A stretch of DNA of 64,000 nucleotides from Aquibium pacificus (GTDB lineage Bacteria > Pseudomonadota > Alphaproteobacteria > Rhizobiales > Rhizobiaceae): assembly GCF_040839445.1 (NCBI RefSeq), contig NZ_JBDPGJ010000007.1, forward strand, positions 124,001-188,000, in the 5' to 3' direction. The translations under genes and the position numbers were made by a program. Under the pieces are notes generated by a model. That model was not told where the DNA came from and made no database searches. It saw only the letters and a list, made by a program, of their open reading frames with translations. Positions 26,122-35,421 of this stretch are shown here, piece after piece; position 1 is the first letter of the stretch; the number at the start of each line of letters is the position of its first letter.

Positions 26122-26748
26122 TCAATTCCGCGCGGCGACCGGCCACACGCCGGCCTGCCCGAGATCGCGCCTCAGCGTCTCGGGATCGGTGAACAGCACC
26201 GCCTGCCAGCCGGCCGCCTTCGCGCCCTCGACGTTCTTCGGGCTGTCGTCGATGAACAGCGACGCCGCCGGGTCGAGCCCGAAGCTCTCGGCGTGCAGGT
26301 CATAGATCGCCCGGTCGGGCTTGATCAGTTTCACGTCGCCCGACACGGTGACACCGCGCGGCCGCGTCAGGAACGGAAATTTCGCCTGCGCCTCGGCAAA
26401 TGTGTCGGTGGCGAAGTTGGTGAGCATTGTCACGTCGCGCCCGGCATCGATCAGGCCCAGCATGATGGTGACGCTGTCGTCATAGGCATGCGGCACCATC
26501 TCGTGCCAGAACCGGCGGAAGGCGCGGATGTTGTCTTCCTCGTCCGGATGCTGCGCGATCAGCAGCGCCTCCGCTTCCTCCCAGGTCCGGCCGCGGTCCT
26601 GTTCGACGTTCCAGTCCGATGTGCAGACGTTGGCGAAGAACCACTGGCGCTTCGCCTCGTCCGGGATCAGGCGGCTGAACGGCAGGTTCGGATCGTAGTG
26701 GATCAGCACCTTGCCGATGTCGAACACGATATGGCGGATTTCCGGCAT
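26122..26748 (-). CDS. HAD family hydrolase (haloacid dehalogenase-like, YihX type)
   Basis: A 208-residue HAD phosphatase. Motif I is FDIGKVLIHYD, with Gly/Lys in place of the usual Gly/Val; motif II MLTNF, motif III K in KLIKPDRAIYD, and motif IV FIDDSPKNVEGAKAAGW. The small helical cap matches YihX/epoxide-hydrolase-N type sugar-phosphate phosphatases. Its start overlaps the mutY stop (ATGA), so the two are probably co-translated. Confidence 0.92.
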   Translation of the reverse strand: MPEIRHIVFDIGKVLIHYDPNLPFSRLIPDEAKRQWFFANVCTSDWNVEQDRGRTWEEAEALLIAQHPDEEDNIRAFRRFWHEMVPHAYDDSVTIMLGLIDAGRDVTMLTNFATDTFAEAQAKFPFLTRPRGVTVSGDVKLIKPDRAIYDLHAESFGLDPAASLFIDDSPKNVEGAKAAGWQAVLFTDPETLRRDLGQAGVWPVAARN

Positions 26749-27881
26749 CAGTTTCTCCGTTGCTGGCGGTTCGGGGTCGGCTTCAGCGTCGCGCCCGGTA
26801 TCGCAGCTTCGATCGCTTTTTTCATGACGGTCGGCAGCGCTTCGCTGTGGATATCGGCCGCGGTCGACCACCAGCATCCCTCCGGCGCGGCGCGGTCGAC
26901 ACGCGCGCGATAGACCGAAAGCCGAAGCTCGAAATGCGTAAAGACGTGGCCCACCACCCCGGCCGGCTGCCAGTCAGCGGGAAAAGGCGCCGCGTCGAGC
27001 CCCGGCTCGCCGTCCTGCCGCGCCGTCCAGCCGGAGGTCGGCGGTTCGCTCATGCCGCCGAGAAGGCCGGTCTCGGGCCGCTTTCGCAGGAGGATGGCGC
27101 CATCGCGCCGCTGCGCGACGAAGGCGGCGCCGAGCCGTTTGGGTTTCTCGGCCTTCGGCGCCTTGAACGGAAAGCGCTCCGGATCGTCGCCGAGGAAGGC
27201 GAGGCAGTCTCCGTTCACCGGGCAGAGCGCACAGGCCGGCCGCTTCGGCGTGCAGATCGTGGCGCCGAGATCCATCGTCGCCTGCGCGAAATCGCCCGGG
27301 CGTGCGGCCGGGAGGATGGATTGCACGAAGGCACGGATCTGCGGCTTGGCAGCCGGAAGCGGGGTGGCGATCGTGCGCAGCCGCGTCGCGACCCGCTCCA
27401 CGTTGCCGTCGACCACCGCGACCGGACGATTATAGGCGATCGCGGAGATCGCCGCCGCGGTGTAGTCGCCGATGCCGGGAAGCGATTTCAACAGGCCGAA
27501 ATCCGAGGGGAATTCTCCGCCGAATCGCTCCACCACCGCCTCTGCGCATTTCTTCAGGTTGCGTGCCCGGGAATAGTAGCCCAGCCCGGCCCACGCCTTC
27601 ATGATGTCGTCGCCCGGCGCACCGGCCAGCGCCCGCACGCTTGGCCAGCGGCTGGTGAAAGTCTCGAAATACGGCTTCACCGCCTGCACGGTGGTCTGCT
27701 GGAGCATGATTTCGGAGAGCCAGACGCGGTAGGGATCGGGCCGATCTCCCGCGGCGATGCGGGCCGGCGGCATGCGCCACGGCAGGCTGCGGTGATGCCG
27801 ATCGTACCACGCAAGCAGGCGCTCCCCGGTCCCGCGCGGATCGGCGGGCGCGTCCTTATGATTTAACTTCGCCATCGACAT
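26748..27881 (-). CDS. mutY: A/G-specific adenine glycosylase
   Basis: A 377-residue MutY that removes adenine mispaired with 8-oxoguanine. The helix-hairpin-helix is LPGIGDYTAAAI (about 134-145), catalytic Glu57 in SEIMLQQTTV and Asp158 in VVDGNVERV. The 4Fe-4S cluster cysteines are C210-x6-C217-x2-C220-x5-C226, and a C-terminal NUDIX-like domain reads 8-oxoG. Start 27881 (or 27875) is preferred over one at 27959 that would overlap the divergent DciA-like gene. Confidence 0.96.
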   Translation of the reverse strand: MSMAKLNHKDAPADPRGTGERLLAWYDRHHRSLPWRMPPARIAAGDRPDPYRVWLSEIMLQQTTVQAVKPYFETFTSRWPSVRALAGAPGDDIMKAWAGLGYYSRARNLKKCAEAVVERFGGEFPSDFGLLKSLPGIGDYTAAAISAIAYNRPVAVVDGNVERVATRLRTIATPLPAAKPQIRAFVQSILPAARPGDFAQATMDLGATICTPKRPACALCPVNGDCLAFLGDDPERFPFKAPKAEKPKRLGAAFVAQRRDGAILLRKRPETGLLGGMSEPPTSGWTARQDGEPGLDAAPFPADWQPAGVVGHVFTHFELRLSVYRARVDRAAPEGCWWSTAADIHSEALPTVMKKAIEAAIPGATLKPTPNRQQRRN

Positions 27882-27957
27882 GCGGTAGGGTCGCCTTCCA
27901 GCGGCATCGAGATCGGGCGCGGCATAGCAGAACCGCCGCCGGTCAGGAACAGCAGTC

Positions 27958-28455
27958 ATGGCAGCCAGACCCCGCAGCAGTCATCCCGTGCCCGTCAGCG
28001 ACCTAGCGAGCGCCATCATCGATCCGGTGCTGCGCAAGCGCGCCGGGGTGTCGATCGGGCTCGTCCAATCCTGGGACGAGATCGTGGGAACGAGGCTCGC
28101 GCATTCGAGCCGGCCGGAAAAGATCGTGTGGCCACGGCGGCTGCACGAGGAAGACCCCTTCGAGCCGGCCACGCTGGTCATCGCCTGCGAGGGCGCGGCA
28201 GCGCTGCATCTCCAGCACGAAACGGGCGAGATCATCGGACGGGTGAATGCCTTCCTGGGCTTCGCGGCGATCGGGCGGATCAAGATCGTGCAGAAACCGG
28301 TGCGGCACAATCGCGGACCAGAGCCCGCGCGGCTGCGCGAACTGGACCGCGAGGAGGTGTCGCGGATCGCCCGCTCGGTGGGCGGCATCGAAGACGAGGG
28401 CCTGCGCGCTTCGCTCGAGCGCCTGGGCCGTTCGGTGCTCGGGTCGCGCAAATAA
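27958..28455 (+). CDS. DUF721 / DciA-like protein
   Basis: A 165-residue DUF721 protein. The N-terminal region SDLASAIIDPVLRKRAGVSIGLVQSWDEIVGTRLAHSSRPEKIVW and the KH-like fold segment ATLVIACEGAAALHLQHETGEIIGRVNAFLGFAAIGRIKIVQ are characteristic. Relatives named DciA load the replicative helicase DnaB in bacteria lacking DnaC. The C-terminal 55 residues are rich in R and E. It is divergent from mutY. Confidence 0.88.
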   Translation: MAARPRSSHPVPVSDLASAIIDPVLRKRAGVSIGLVQSWDEIVGTRLAHSSRPEKIVWPRRLHEEDPFEPATLVIACEGAAALHLQHETGEIIGRVNAFLGFAAIGRIKIVQKPVRHNRGPEPARLRELDREEVSRIARSVGGIEDEGLRASLERLGRSVLGSRK

Positions 28456-28617
28456 AGCACGGGTTCCAGCCCGAAGATCCGCGTCATAGCGCCATCGTGA
28501 AGTCGGCCATGCGGATTCGTGCTGGGAACCGGCGCGCGCTTGCCTTAAATAGCGCCCATCTATGGCTTATTGGATGCAAGAAGCCGCACAATCGAAACAA
28601 TGGTCGGGTGATTCGCA

Positions 28618-29298
28618 ATGGTACGTTCGATTTCGCGTCGTCGCTTGGTGGGGTCGCTGGCAATGCTTCCCGCGCTCTCGCTGCTCGCATCCTGCAGCGA
28701 TTCGGCGGGTGAAGCGCAGGCTCAGACGCCGACCGGCAATGCGCCAAAGCCGGCGGGTACCGTCGACATGTCGGATCTCCTGAAGGCCGGCGCGCTGCCC
28801 GATAAGGTCCTGGGCCAGGAAGACGCGCCGGTCACCATCGTCGAATATGCCTCGATGACGTGCCCCCACTGCGCCCACTTCCATGAGCAGACGCTTCCCG
28901 TCCTGAAGGAAAAGTATATCGAGCCCGGCAAGGTGAAGCTGATCCTGCGCGAGTTCCCTTTCGATCCGCGCGCCGAGGCGGGCTTCATGCTGGCGCGCTG
29001 CGCCGACGACAAGTATTACCCCATGGTCGACGTGCTGTTCGCGCAGCAGGACGCGTGGGCGCCGGTGAAGGATGCTCGCACCGCGCTTCTCCAGATCTCG
29101 CGCCTGGCCGGTTTTTCACAGGAGTCCTTCGAGGCTTGCTTGACGAACCAGCAGCTTCTGGACGATGTCAGATCGGTGAGGAAGCGTGGAGAGGATTTCG
29201 GCGTGGATTCGACACCGACATTCTTCATCGACGGCAAGCGGTATCCGGGGGCGCTCACGATTGACCAGATGTCGGCGATCATCGATCCGCTGCTCTGA
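28618..29298 (+). CDS. DsbA family thioredoxin-fold lipoprotein
   Basis: A 226-residue periplasmic thiol oxidoreductase. RRRLVGSLAMLPALSLLASC gives a lipobox with the lipidated cysteine at residue 26, preceded by an RRR stretch. The thioredoxin fold has a CPHC active site (82-85) and the cis-proline loop STPTFFIDG. Homologues in Rhizobiales lie directly upstream of smc, as here. It probably forms or reshuffles disulfides in exported proteins. Confidence 0.93.
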   Translation: MVRSISRRRLVGSLAMLPALSLLASCSDSAGEAQAQTPTGNAPKPAGTVDMSDLLKAGALPDKVLGQEDAPVTIVEYASMTCPHCAHFHEQTLPVLKEKYIEPGKVKLILREFPFDPRAEAGFMLARCADDKYYPMVDVLFAQQDAWAPVKDARTALLQISRLAGFSQESFEACLTNQQLLDDVRSVRKRGEDFGVDSTPTFFIDGKRYPGALTIDQMSAIIDPLL

Positions 29299-29358
29299 CG
29301 TCCCCCTGACGGGCGGGCGGGGCACGACCGCGTCCGCATTTCGCGGCGGACGGGCCTG

Positions 29359-32300
29359 ATGCGCTTTTCCCGCCTCCGCCTTCTCGGCTTCAAGTCCTTC
29401 GTCGAGCCTGCCGACTTCATGATCGAAGGCGGGCTGACGGGCGTGGTGGGGCCGAACGGCTGCGGTAAGTCCAACCTCGTCGAGGCCCTGCGCTGGGTCA
29501 TGGGCGAGAATTCCTACAAGAACATGCGCGCGTCCGGCATGGACGACGTCATCTTCTCCGGGTCCGGCACGCGGCCCGCGCGCAACACGGCCGAGGTCAC
29601 GCTCTTCCTCGACAATGCCGAGCGCAAGGCGCCTCCCGCCTGGAACGACGCCGACGAGTTGCAGATCTCGCGCCGCATCGAGCGCGAGGCCGGTTCCGTC
29701 TACCGCATCAACGGCAAGGAAGCCCGCGCCAAGGACGTGCAACTGCTGTTCGCCGACCAGTCGACCGGCGCGCGCTCGCCGTCCATGGTCGGGCAGGGCC
29801 GCATTGGCGAACTGATCCAGGCGAAACCCCAGGCGCGCCGGGCGCTGCTCGAGGAGGCGGCGGGAATATCCGGTCTCCATTCGCGCCGGCACGAGGCGGA
29901 GCTTCGCCTGCGCGCTGCCGAGCAGAACCTGGAGCGGCTCGACGACGTCACCCGCGAACTCGAGGCGCAGATCGAGAGCCTGAAGCGCCAGGCGCGGCAG
30001 GCGGCCCGCTTCAAGAACCTTTCCGCCGAAATCCGCCAGGCCGAGGCGATCCTGCTTCACCTGCGCTGGGCGCAGGCCAAGGCGCAGGAGGCCGAGGCCC
30101 AGTCGGCGCTCTCGGCCGCGACGTCCTTGGTGGGCGACCGCGCGCAGGCGCAGATGAATGCCGCCAAGGACCAGGCGGTCGGCGCCATGAAGCTGCCGGA
30201 ACTGCGCGACGCCGAGGCGGCCGCCGCGGCCGCGCTGCAGCGCCTCACCATCGCGCGGACGCAGATCGACGAGGAGGCCGAGCGCCTCCGCGTCCGCACC
30301 GCCGAACTCGAAAAACGCATCGCCCAGCTCGATGCCGACATGGCGCGCGAGGAGCGCATGGTGCGCGACAACGCCGAGACGCTGGCGCGTCTCGACGAGG
30401 AAGAGACGGTCCTTAAGGGCGAGCATGCAGGTTCCACGGAGCGCGAGGCGTCCGCGAGGCTCGCATTCGAGGAGGCGACGCAGCGGCTTACCGCCAGCGA
30501 GGCCGCGCTTGCGAAGGTCACCGCCGAACGTGCCGAGGCCAACGCCGCGCGCACGCAGTTCGAGCGCGCGGTGCGCGAGCATTCGGAGCGCAGGACGCGC
30601 CTCGACCGTCAGCTTGCAGACACGACCGCCGAGATGGCGACAATGGCCGCTCGGCTCGCCGCATTGCCCGACCCGGCCGAGAAGAAGCGTCTCGTCGAAA
30701 GGGCGGAATCGGGCGTGGCGGAGGCCGAGGCCGCGGCGGTCGCATCCGAGCGGCGCGTGACGGAGGCCCGCTCGAAGGAGGGTTCGCTGCGGCCGCTGGT
30801 GCAGGAGGCGCGCGCCGCGCTGCAGCGCATCGAGACCGAGGCGCGGACGCTGGCAAAGATCCTGAATGCCGGCTCCTCCGATCTCTTTCCGGCCGTGCTG
30901 GAGCAGATCAGGGTCGATCGCGGCTTCGAGACCGCGCTGGGCGCCGCCCTCGGCGAAGACCTCGACGCGCCGCTCGACCGTGCCGCCCCGGCGCATTGGG
31001 GCGGCATGGACGTCCCCGCCGAGGGCGACCCGCGATTGCCCGGGGGCGTTCCGCCGCTGGCGGATAAGGTGCGGGCGCCGGGCCAGCTCGCCCGCCGGCT
31101 GGCGCAGATCGGCATCGTGGACAAGGAGGACGGCCCCCGTCTCCAGAAACTGCTCGCGCCCGGCCAGCGCCTCGTCAGCCGCGACGGCGCGGTCTGGCGC
31201 TGGGACGGGTTCGTCGCCGGCGCCGACGCGCCGACGGCCGCCGCGCAGCGACTGGCGCAGAAGAACCGGCTGGCCGAACTCGACCAGGAGGCCTCCTCGG
31301 CCGCTGCCCGGGCGCGGGAAGCCGAGGCCGTGCTCGCCGAGGCGGAAGCTGCCGTGCGCACGCTGGTGGACGCCGAAAAGGCGGCGCGCGAGGCCTGGCG
31401 CGCCGGACAGCGCGCGCTCGGCGAGGCGCGCGACGAGCTTGCCAAGGCCGAACGATCGGCCGGCGAGCTCGCGACACGCCGCGCCGCCTTGCAGGAAGCG
31501 CTGGCGCGCATCGAGGAAAGCCGCGGCGAGGAGGCGCGCCTGCTCGGCGAGGCGGAGGCGGCGCTTTCGGCCGCGGCCGACCCGCGCGACCTCCAGTCCG
31601 CCTTCGAGCGACAGACCGCCCTCGTGGCCCAGGACCGGAGCGCCGTGGCCGATGCGCGCGCGGCCAGCGACGGCCTGAAGCGCGAGGCCGAGGCCCGCCA
31701 GCGCCGCCTGGAGGCGATCGCCAAGGATCGCGCGACCTGGATATCGCGCGCGGAGAATGCCGATCGCCAGATCGCCGCGCTCGGCGAGCGCCGCACAGAA
31801 GCCGTGGCCGAGCGCGAGGCCATGGCCGACGCGCCGGACGAACTAGACCAGCGCCGCCGCGCGCTCCTGTCGCAGCTTTCCGAAACCGAACGCAAGCGCC
31901 GCGAGGCGGCCGACCGGCTGGCAGAGGCCGAGACCCGGCAGGCCGCGCTCGACAAGGCCGCCAATGCGGCAATCCAGGGGCTGGCCGAATCGCGCGAGGC
32001 GCGCGCCCGCGCGGAAGAGCGCCTCAACGCCGCCGACGAGCGCCGCCGCGACGCCGAGGCGCGCATCCAGGAGGCACTGGGCGTCCAGCCGCATCTCGTG
32101 ATCCGCCAGACCGGCCTCGCCCCCGGCGATCCGCTCCCCGACATGGCCGAGGTCGAGCGCAAGGTCGACCGGCTCAAGATCGAGCGCGAACGCCTCAGGG
32201 CCGTCAACCTGCGGGCGGAGGAGGAGCAGCGGGAACTGTCCGACCGGCTCGAATTGATCGTCTCGGAGCGCGAGGACATCGTCGAGGCGATCAAGAAGCT

Positions 32301-32820
32301 GCGCCAGGCGATCCAGAGCTTGAACAAGGAGGGTCGCGACCGGCTGCTCGCCGCATTCGACCAGGTCAACGCCCAGTTCCAGCGGCTTTTCACCCACCTC
32401 TTCGGCGGTGGCACGGCCGAGCTCCAGCTGATCGAATCCGACGATCCGCTGGAAGCCGGCCTGGAGATCCTCGCTCGGCCGCCCGGCAAGAAGCCGCAGA
32501 CCATGACGCTGCTGTCGGGCGGCGAGCAGGCGCTGACTGCGATGGCCCTGATCTTCGCCGTCTTCCTCACCAATCCCGCGCCCATCTGCGTGCTCGACGA
32601 GGTCGACGCGCCGCTCGACGACCACAATGTCGAGCGCTTCTGCAACCTGATGGACGAGATGGCGCGCACCACACAGACGCGCTTCGTCATTATCACCCAC
32701 AATCCCATCACCATGGCCCGCATGAACCGGCTGTTCGGCGTCACCATGGCCGAGCAGGGCGTCAGCCAGCTCGTCTCCGTCGACCTCCAGACCGCCGAGC
32801 GCATCCGCGAGGCAAGCTGA
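29359..32820 (+). CDS. smc: Chromosome segregation protein SMC
   Basis: A 1153-residue SMC ATPase, full length. The Walker A is GPNGCGKSN (residues 31-39). Two long coiled coils rich in A, E and R flank a hinge (about 510-640, FPAVLEQIRVDRGFETALGAALGEDLD). The C-terminal head has the signature LLSGGEQALTAMALIF (about 1052) and Walker B CVLDEVDAPLDD (about 1077). It dimerises and, with ScpAB, compacts and aligns chromosome arms. The ScpAB genes are not in the window. Confidence 0.97.
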   Translation: MRFSRLRLLGFKSFVEPADFMIEGGLTGVVGPNGCGKSNLVEALRWVMGENSYKNMRASGMDDVIFSGSGTRPARNTAEVTLFLDNAERKAPPAWNDADELQISRRIEREAGSVYRINGKEARAKDVQLLFADQSTGARSPSMVGQGRIGELIQAKPQARRALLEEAAGISGLHSRRHEAELRLRAAEQNLERLDDVTRELEAQIESLKRQARQAARFKNLSAEIRQAEAILLHLRWAQAKAQEAEAQSALSAATSLVGDRAQAQMNAAKDQAVGAMKLPELRDAEAAAAAALQRLTIARTQIDEEAERLRVRTAELEKRIAQLDADMAREERMVRDNAETLARLDEEETVLKGEHAGSTEREASARLAFEEATQRLTASEAALAKVTAERAEANAARTQFERAVREHSERRTRLDRQLADTTAEMATMAARLAALPDPAEKKRLVERAESGVAEAEAAAVASERRVTEARSKEGSLRPLVQEARAALQRIETEARTLAKILNAGSSDLFPAVLEQIRVDRGFETALGAALGEDLDAPLDRAAPAHWGGMDVPAEGDPRLPGGVPPLADKVRAPGQLARRLAQIGIVDKEDGPRLQKLLAPGQRLVSRDGAVWRWDGFVAGADAPTAAAQRLAQKNRLAELDQEASSAAARAREAEAVLAEAEAAVRTLVDAEKAAREAWRAGQRALGEARDELAKAERSAGELATRRAALQEALARIEESRGEEARLLGEAEAALSAAADPRDLQSAFERQTALVAQDRSAVADARAASDGLKREAEARQRRLEAIAKDRATWISRAENADRQIAALGERRTEAVAEREAMADAPDELDQRRRALLSQLSETERKRREAADRLAEAETRQAALDKAANAAIQGLAESREARARAEERLNAADERRRDAEARIQEALGVQPHLVIRQTGLAPGDPLPDMAEVERKVDRLKIERERLRAVNLRAEEEQRELSDRLELIVSEREDIVEAIKKLRQAIQSLNKEGRDRLLAAFDQVNAQFQRLFTHLFGGGTAELQLIESDDPLEAGLEILARPPGKKPQTMTLLSGGEQALTAMALIFAVFLTNPAPICVLDEVDAPLDDHNVERFCNLMDEMARTTQTRFVIITHNPITMARMNRLFGVTMAEQGVSQLVSVDLQTAERIREAS

Positions 32821-32828
32821 GCCGAAGT

Positions 32829-33173
32829 CTACTTCCCCCACACTGCCAGTTCGTTGCCGGCGGGGTCGGCGAAGTGAAAGCGGCGGCCGCCGGGGAAAGA
32901 AAAGATCGGCCGTACGATCTCCCCGCCCGCGTTTTCCACAGCGGCAAGCGTTTCCTCCAAGTCTTCAGAATAGAGGACGGGAAGCGGCTTTGGCGGAGCC
33001 TCCTCCTTCTCCGCCGAGAATCCGCCTTCCAGACCTTCGTCGAAGGCAGAGTAGGTCGGGCCGTAGTCGGTGAACGACCATGAAAAGGCATCGCTGTAGA
33101 ACGCTTTGACCCGGTCCAGGGTGCCGCCCGTGGCCGGTAGTTCGAGGTAGTCGAGCTTGCCGGTGCTCTTCAT
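32829..33173 (-). CDS. VOC family (glyoxalase/bleomycin resistance-like) protein
   Basis: A 114-residue single-subunit vicinal-oxygen-chelate protein (KLDYLELPATGGTLDRVKAFYSDAFSWSFTDYGPTYSAF, then FHFADPAGNELAVWGK). The fold holds a metal site in many members, but metal ligands are not obvious at all positions here. GGAGGATG precedes ATG 33173, which decides the start over an extension to 33230. Converges with smc. Confidence 0.88.
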   Translation of the reverse strand: MKSTGKLDYLELPATGGTLDRVKAFYSDAFSWSFTDYGPTYSAFDEGLEGGFSAEKEEAPPKPLPVLYSEDLEETLAAVENAGGEIVRPIFSFPGGRRFHFADPAGNELAVWGK

Positions 33174-33261
33174 GGCATCCTCCGAATGATGTTCATGATA
33201 TGTTCTAAGCCGGGCAGCCCGATATTTCAATCCCCCTGCACCGGCCTCCAGCCCTCATTCC

Positions 33262-33588
33262 CTACCTGCACTTGCGCCGCGAGATGGACCGGTCCATCGC
33301 CGCGACCTCGCCGATGGCGCGACCGCGTTGCTTCTCGCTGGCACTGCGATAGTCCGGCACGAGCATGCCGACTCCAGGCTCCAGGTATTTCGGTCTCTCG
33401 CCAGGGACGAGCGCTGGCCCGCTCGCCGTGATGGCATAGCGCGCGGCGAGCGCGTCACGCTGGGCGACGAGGTCCGGACAGGCAATGGCGTCGAAATGCA
33501 GCGACGACACGATTTCCTCGTCCAGCGCCGACGACATGCATCCGCAAAGGGCAAACAGCGGCAAGGCGAGGACCAGGGCGCACTTCAT
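33262..33588 (-). CDS. Small putative lipoprotein
   Basis: A 108-residue protein with a lipoprotein signal MKCALVLALPLFALCGC, lipobox FALCGC, and a soluble part containing ACPDLVAQRDALAARYAITASGP, PGVGMLVPDYRSASEKQRGRAIGEVAAMDRS and a C-terminal KCR. GGAGAAG upstream supports ATG 33588 rather than 33603. It resembles small rhizobial envelope lipoproteins of unknown function. Confidence 0.7.
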   Translation of the reverse strand: MKCALVLALPLFALCGCMSSALDEEIVSSLHFDAIACPDLVAQRDALAARYAITASGPALVPGERPKYLEPGVGMLVPDYRSASEKQRGRAIGEVAAMDRSISRRKCR

Positions 33589-33658
33589 GGGCTTCTCCGA
33601 CATGCAATGACGTCGCGACGATTATGCTGCAGATTCCGCCCAAAGAACGACCTTTTTC

Positions 33659-34282
33659 CTAATGCCGCACTGCGGTTCCCGCCTGGAGCTCGCCGCCGGC
33701 AAGCCATTTCCTTCCCCGCTCGTAAAGCGCCTCGACCTCCGCGCCGGTCAGGCCCGGCATGTCGCGCTTGACCGCGTAGCCGATGCCGGTCTGGAGGTAG
33801 GCGAGGTGGCGATATCCTTCCGGAAACCGGCCCAGAAGCTCGGGGTCGAGCTTCGGCGCCTGCGTCGGGTCGAGCGGGTCGAGCCTGTCCTTCTCGTAGA
33901 TCGGCTGGCGCAGCACCACGCCCCAGCGGCCGTCGCGCTTCTCCAGGAAGTCGTAGAAGCGGCCGGTGCACACCACGTCGCATTCCACCCCCTCCACGGC
34001 AGCGCGCTGGCTGATCGTCATCTTGGTCTGCGCGATCGCGCGAAAGCCCGAAAGGTCGATCGAGGTGCCGCCGAGGAAGTGCAGGATGCGCACGCCATTG
34101 TCGAAGCCCTTGCGGCTGACGGAGATGAACTCGTCGGCGCTGCCCTGGAACCAGGTCGCCATCATCCGACCGTCATCGTGCCACACGGTGCGGAACCGGT
34201 CCCAGTCGCCGGCATCGCGCCACACCGCCCAGTTCTCCAAGAGATCCCGGATGGCGAGGCGGTCGATCAGGACGTCGTTCAT
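33659..34282 (-). CDS. SnoaL-like / NTF2-like protein
   Basis: A 207-residue protein with an N-terminal NTF2-like domain (IDRLAIRDLLENWAVWRDAGDWDRFRTVWHDDGRMMATWFQG) and a further C-terminal extension (YEKDRLDPLDPTQAPKLDPELLGRFPEGYRHLAYLQ). It is like the SnoaL_4 / dehydratase or ring-hydroxylating beta-subunit-like proteins often found in catabolic loci. The substrate is unknown. It follows a protein of the dimeric alpha-beta barrel type on the same strand. Confidence 0.85.
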   Translation of the reverse strand: MNDVLIDRLAIRDLLENWAVWRDAGDWDRFRTVWHDDGRMMATWFQGSADEFISVSRKGFDNGVRILHFLGGTSIDLSGFRAIAQTKMTISQRAAVEGVECDVVCTGRFYDFLEKRDGRWGVVLRQPIYEKDRLDPLDPTQAPKLDPELLGRFPEGYRHLAYLQTGIGYAVKRDMPGLTGAEVEALYERGRKWLAGGELQAGTAVRH

Positions 34283-34373
34283 CGGGCATGCTCGCGGTTC
34301 ATTTCGTTCGGGACGCCCTTTCTAGGCACCGCGCTCTACCGCGTAAAGGCGCCGCCGCCGCCCGCCGCCCGCG

Positions 34374-35135
34374 TCATTGTTCGCCCGATTGGAGAAAGTC
34401 CGACCGATGCAGCATCACCATCCGGTCGAGCGTGTCCGACGACAGCGCGTGAGCAAGGCGGTAGACGGTCAGCGTCTTCTCCGGCGCGGGCACGCCCGCA
34501 TCCGACAGCGCCGCAAGCAGCCCAGCCATCGCCTCGAAGAGCGCATCCTCGCCGTAGCTTTCGATCAGGATCGCCCCGTCCCTTGGAAAATTGGGCGCTT
34601 CTCCGCCGATCCTGAAGGGCACGTCCGGCACGCCGGCGTCCCTCTGGATGACATGCACGGCGATGAAGGGCGGTCTCGTCAGCAGTCTTGCCAGCGCAGC
34701 GTGAAGTTGGCGGTCTTCGAGATCGACCGCGTCGTCCACCATGAGCGCCGCGACGGCGCCTCCGAGACCACCGCCATGCGAGGCGATAAGCCGGCCGCAA
34801 AGGCGCATGAAGCCCCGGAAGTGCGGGCGCATGCTGGCCGACCAGTCAGTCGGATTGTCGAGGAGCCTGCGGTAGGGGGCGCTTTCGAGCACGCCAGTGT
34901 CCCGCAAATCGTAGAGCGTCAGGTATTCGGGCAGCGGCCCGTCGACGCGGCGATAGCGGCGCGCGCCGATCATGCCTGGCACCGAGATCCGTTCCGGCAC
35001 GTGTTCGCGGCTGTGCCAGGCGTCGTACTCGTGGCGTACCGCGGGGTCGACACCGTTCCACAGCGCCAGGATTGCCTTGCCTGAAAGATCGATTGTCCTG
35101 CTCCTTGTCCATGGGGACCTTCGAATTTTGCCCAC
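34374..35135 (-). CDS. Dimeric alpha-beta barrel (EthD-like) protein of unknown function
   Basis: A protein of up to 253 residues. The N-terminal part (KAILALWNGVDPAVRHEYDAWHSREHVPERISVPGMIGARRYRRVDG) is typical of EthD-like domains in which a WHxxEHxxER motif lines the cavity. A second similar half follows (about 145-250). The GTG at 35135 is the only clear start, but it has no good ribosome site, so the N-terminus is uncertain. It is divergent from the ABC transporter operon and may belong to the same catabolic unit. Confidence 0.75.
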   Translation of the reverse strand: MGKIRRSPWTRSRTIDLSGKAILALWNGVDPAVRHEYDAWHSREHVPERISVPGMIGARRYRRVDGPLPEYLTLYDLRDTGVLESAPYRRLLDNPTDWSASMRPHFRGFMRLCGRLIASHGGGLGGAVAALMVDDAVDLEDRQLHAALARLLTRPPFIAVHVIQRDAGVPDVPFRIGGEAPNFPRDGAILIESYGEDALFEAMAGLLAALSDAGVPAPEKTLTVYRLAHALSSDTLDRMVMLHRSDFLQSGEQ

Positions 35136-35147
35136 TGTGCCATTGGA

Positions 35148-35192
35148 GCATGCCTCCCGAAAGTCGGAACCGGTTTCGGGACAAAGGCATGC
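35148..35192. repeat. Rhizobial-type intergenic palindromic repeat
   Basis: GCATGCCT (35148-35155) pairs with AGGCATGC (35185-35192), and inside them CGAAA pairs with TTTCG around a GTCGGAACCGG core. The pattern with an AACCGG centre flanked by CGAAA/TTTCG and GCATG ends is a familiar dispersed repeat in rhizobial genomes. It lies in the divergent spacer upstream of the ABC transporter. Confidence 0.65.
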
Positions 35193-35421
35193 ACGAAATC
35201 AGGGACCTGAAGCGCAGGGAGCGAAGGCGAAAGACCGCGCTGCGCGTCGAAGGCGGAAAACGTTTGATCAAGCTTTCCCCCGCCCGTACTGTTCCGGTCC
35301 CTGATGCGGGCGCGCTCGATTGCGGAGGCGACAGCCGGCTCGTGGGGAAAGAAAGACAAAGCGCGCATGCCGCATGGTTGCCGGTACGTGCACGAGAAGA
35401 TCGACCAAAGGGAGGAAGACC

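Noticed and set aside
27882..27959. A longer MutY N-terminus starting at 27959
   Set aside because: It would overlap the divergent DciA-like start, and the added residues are unlike the MutY family.
30609..32804. A 731-codon serine/arginine-rich frame antisense to smc
   Set aside because: Shadow of the coiled-coil coding strand; composition is not protein-like.
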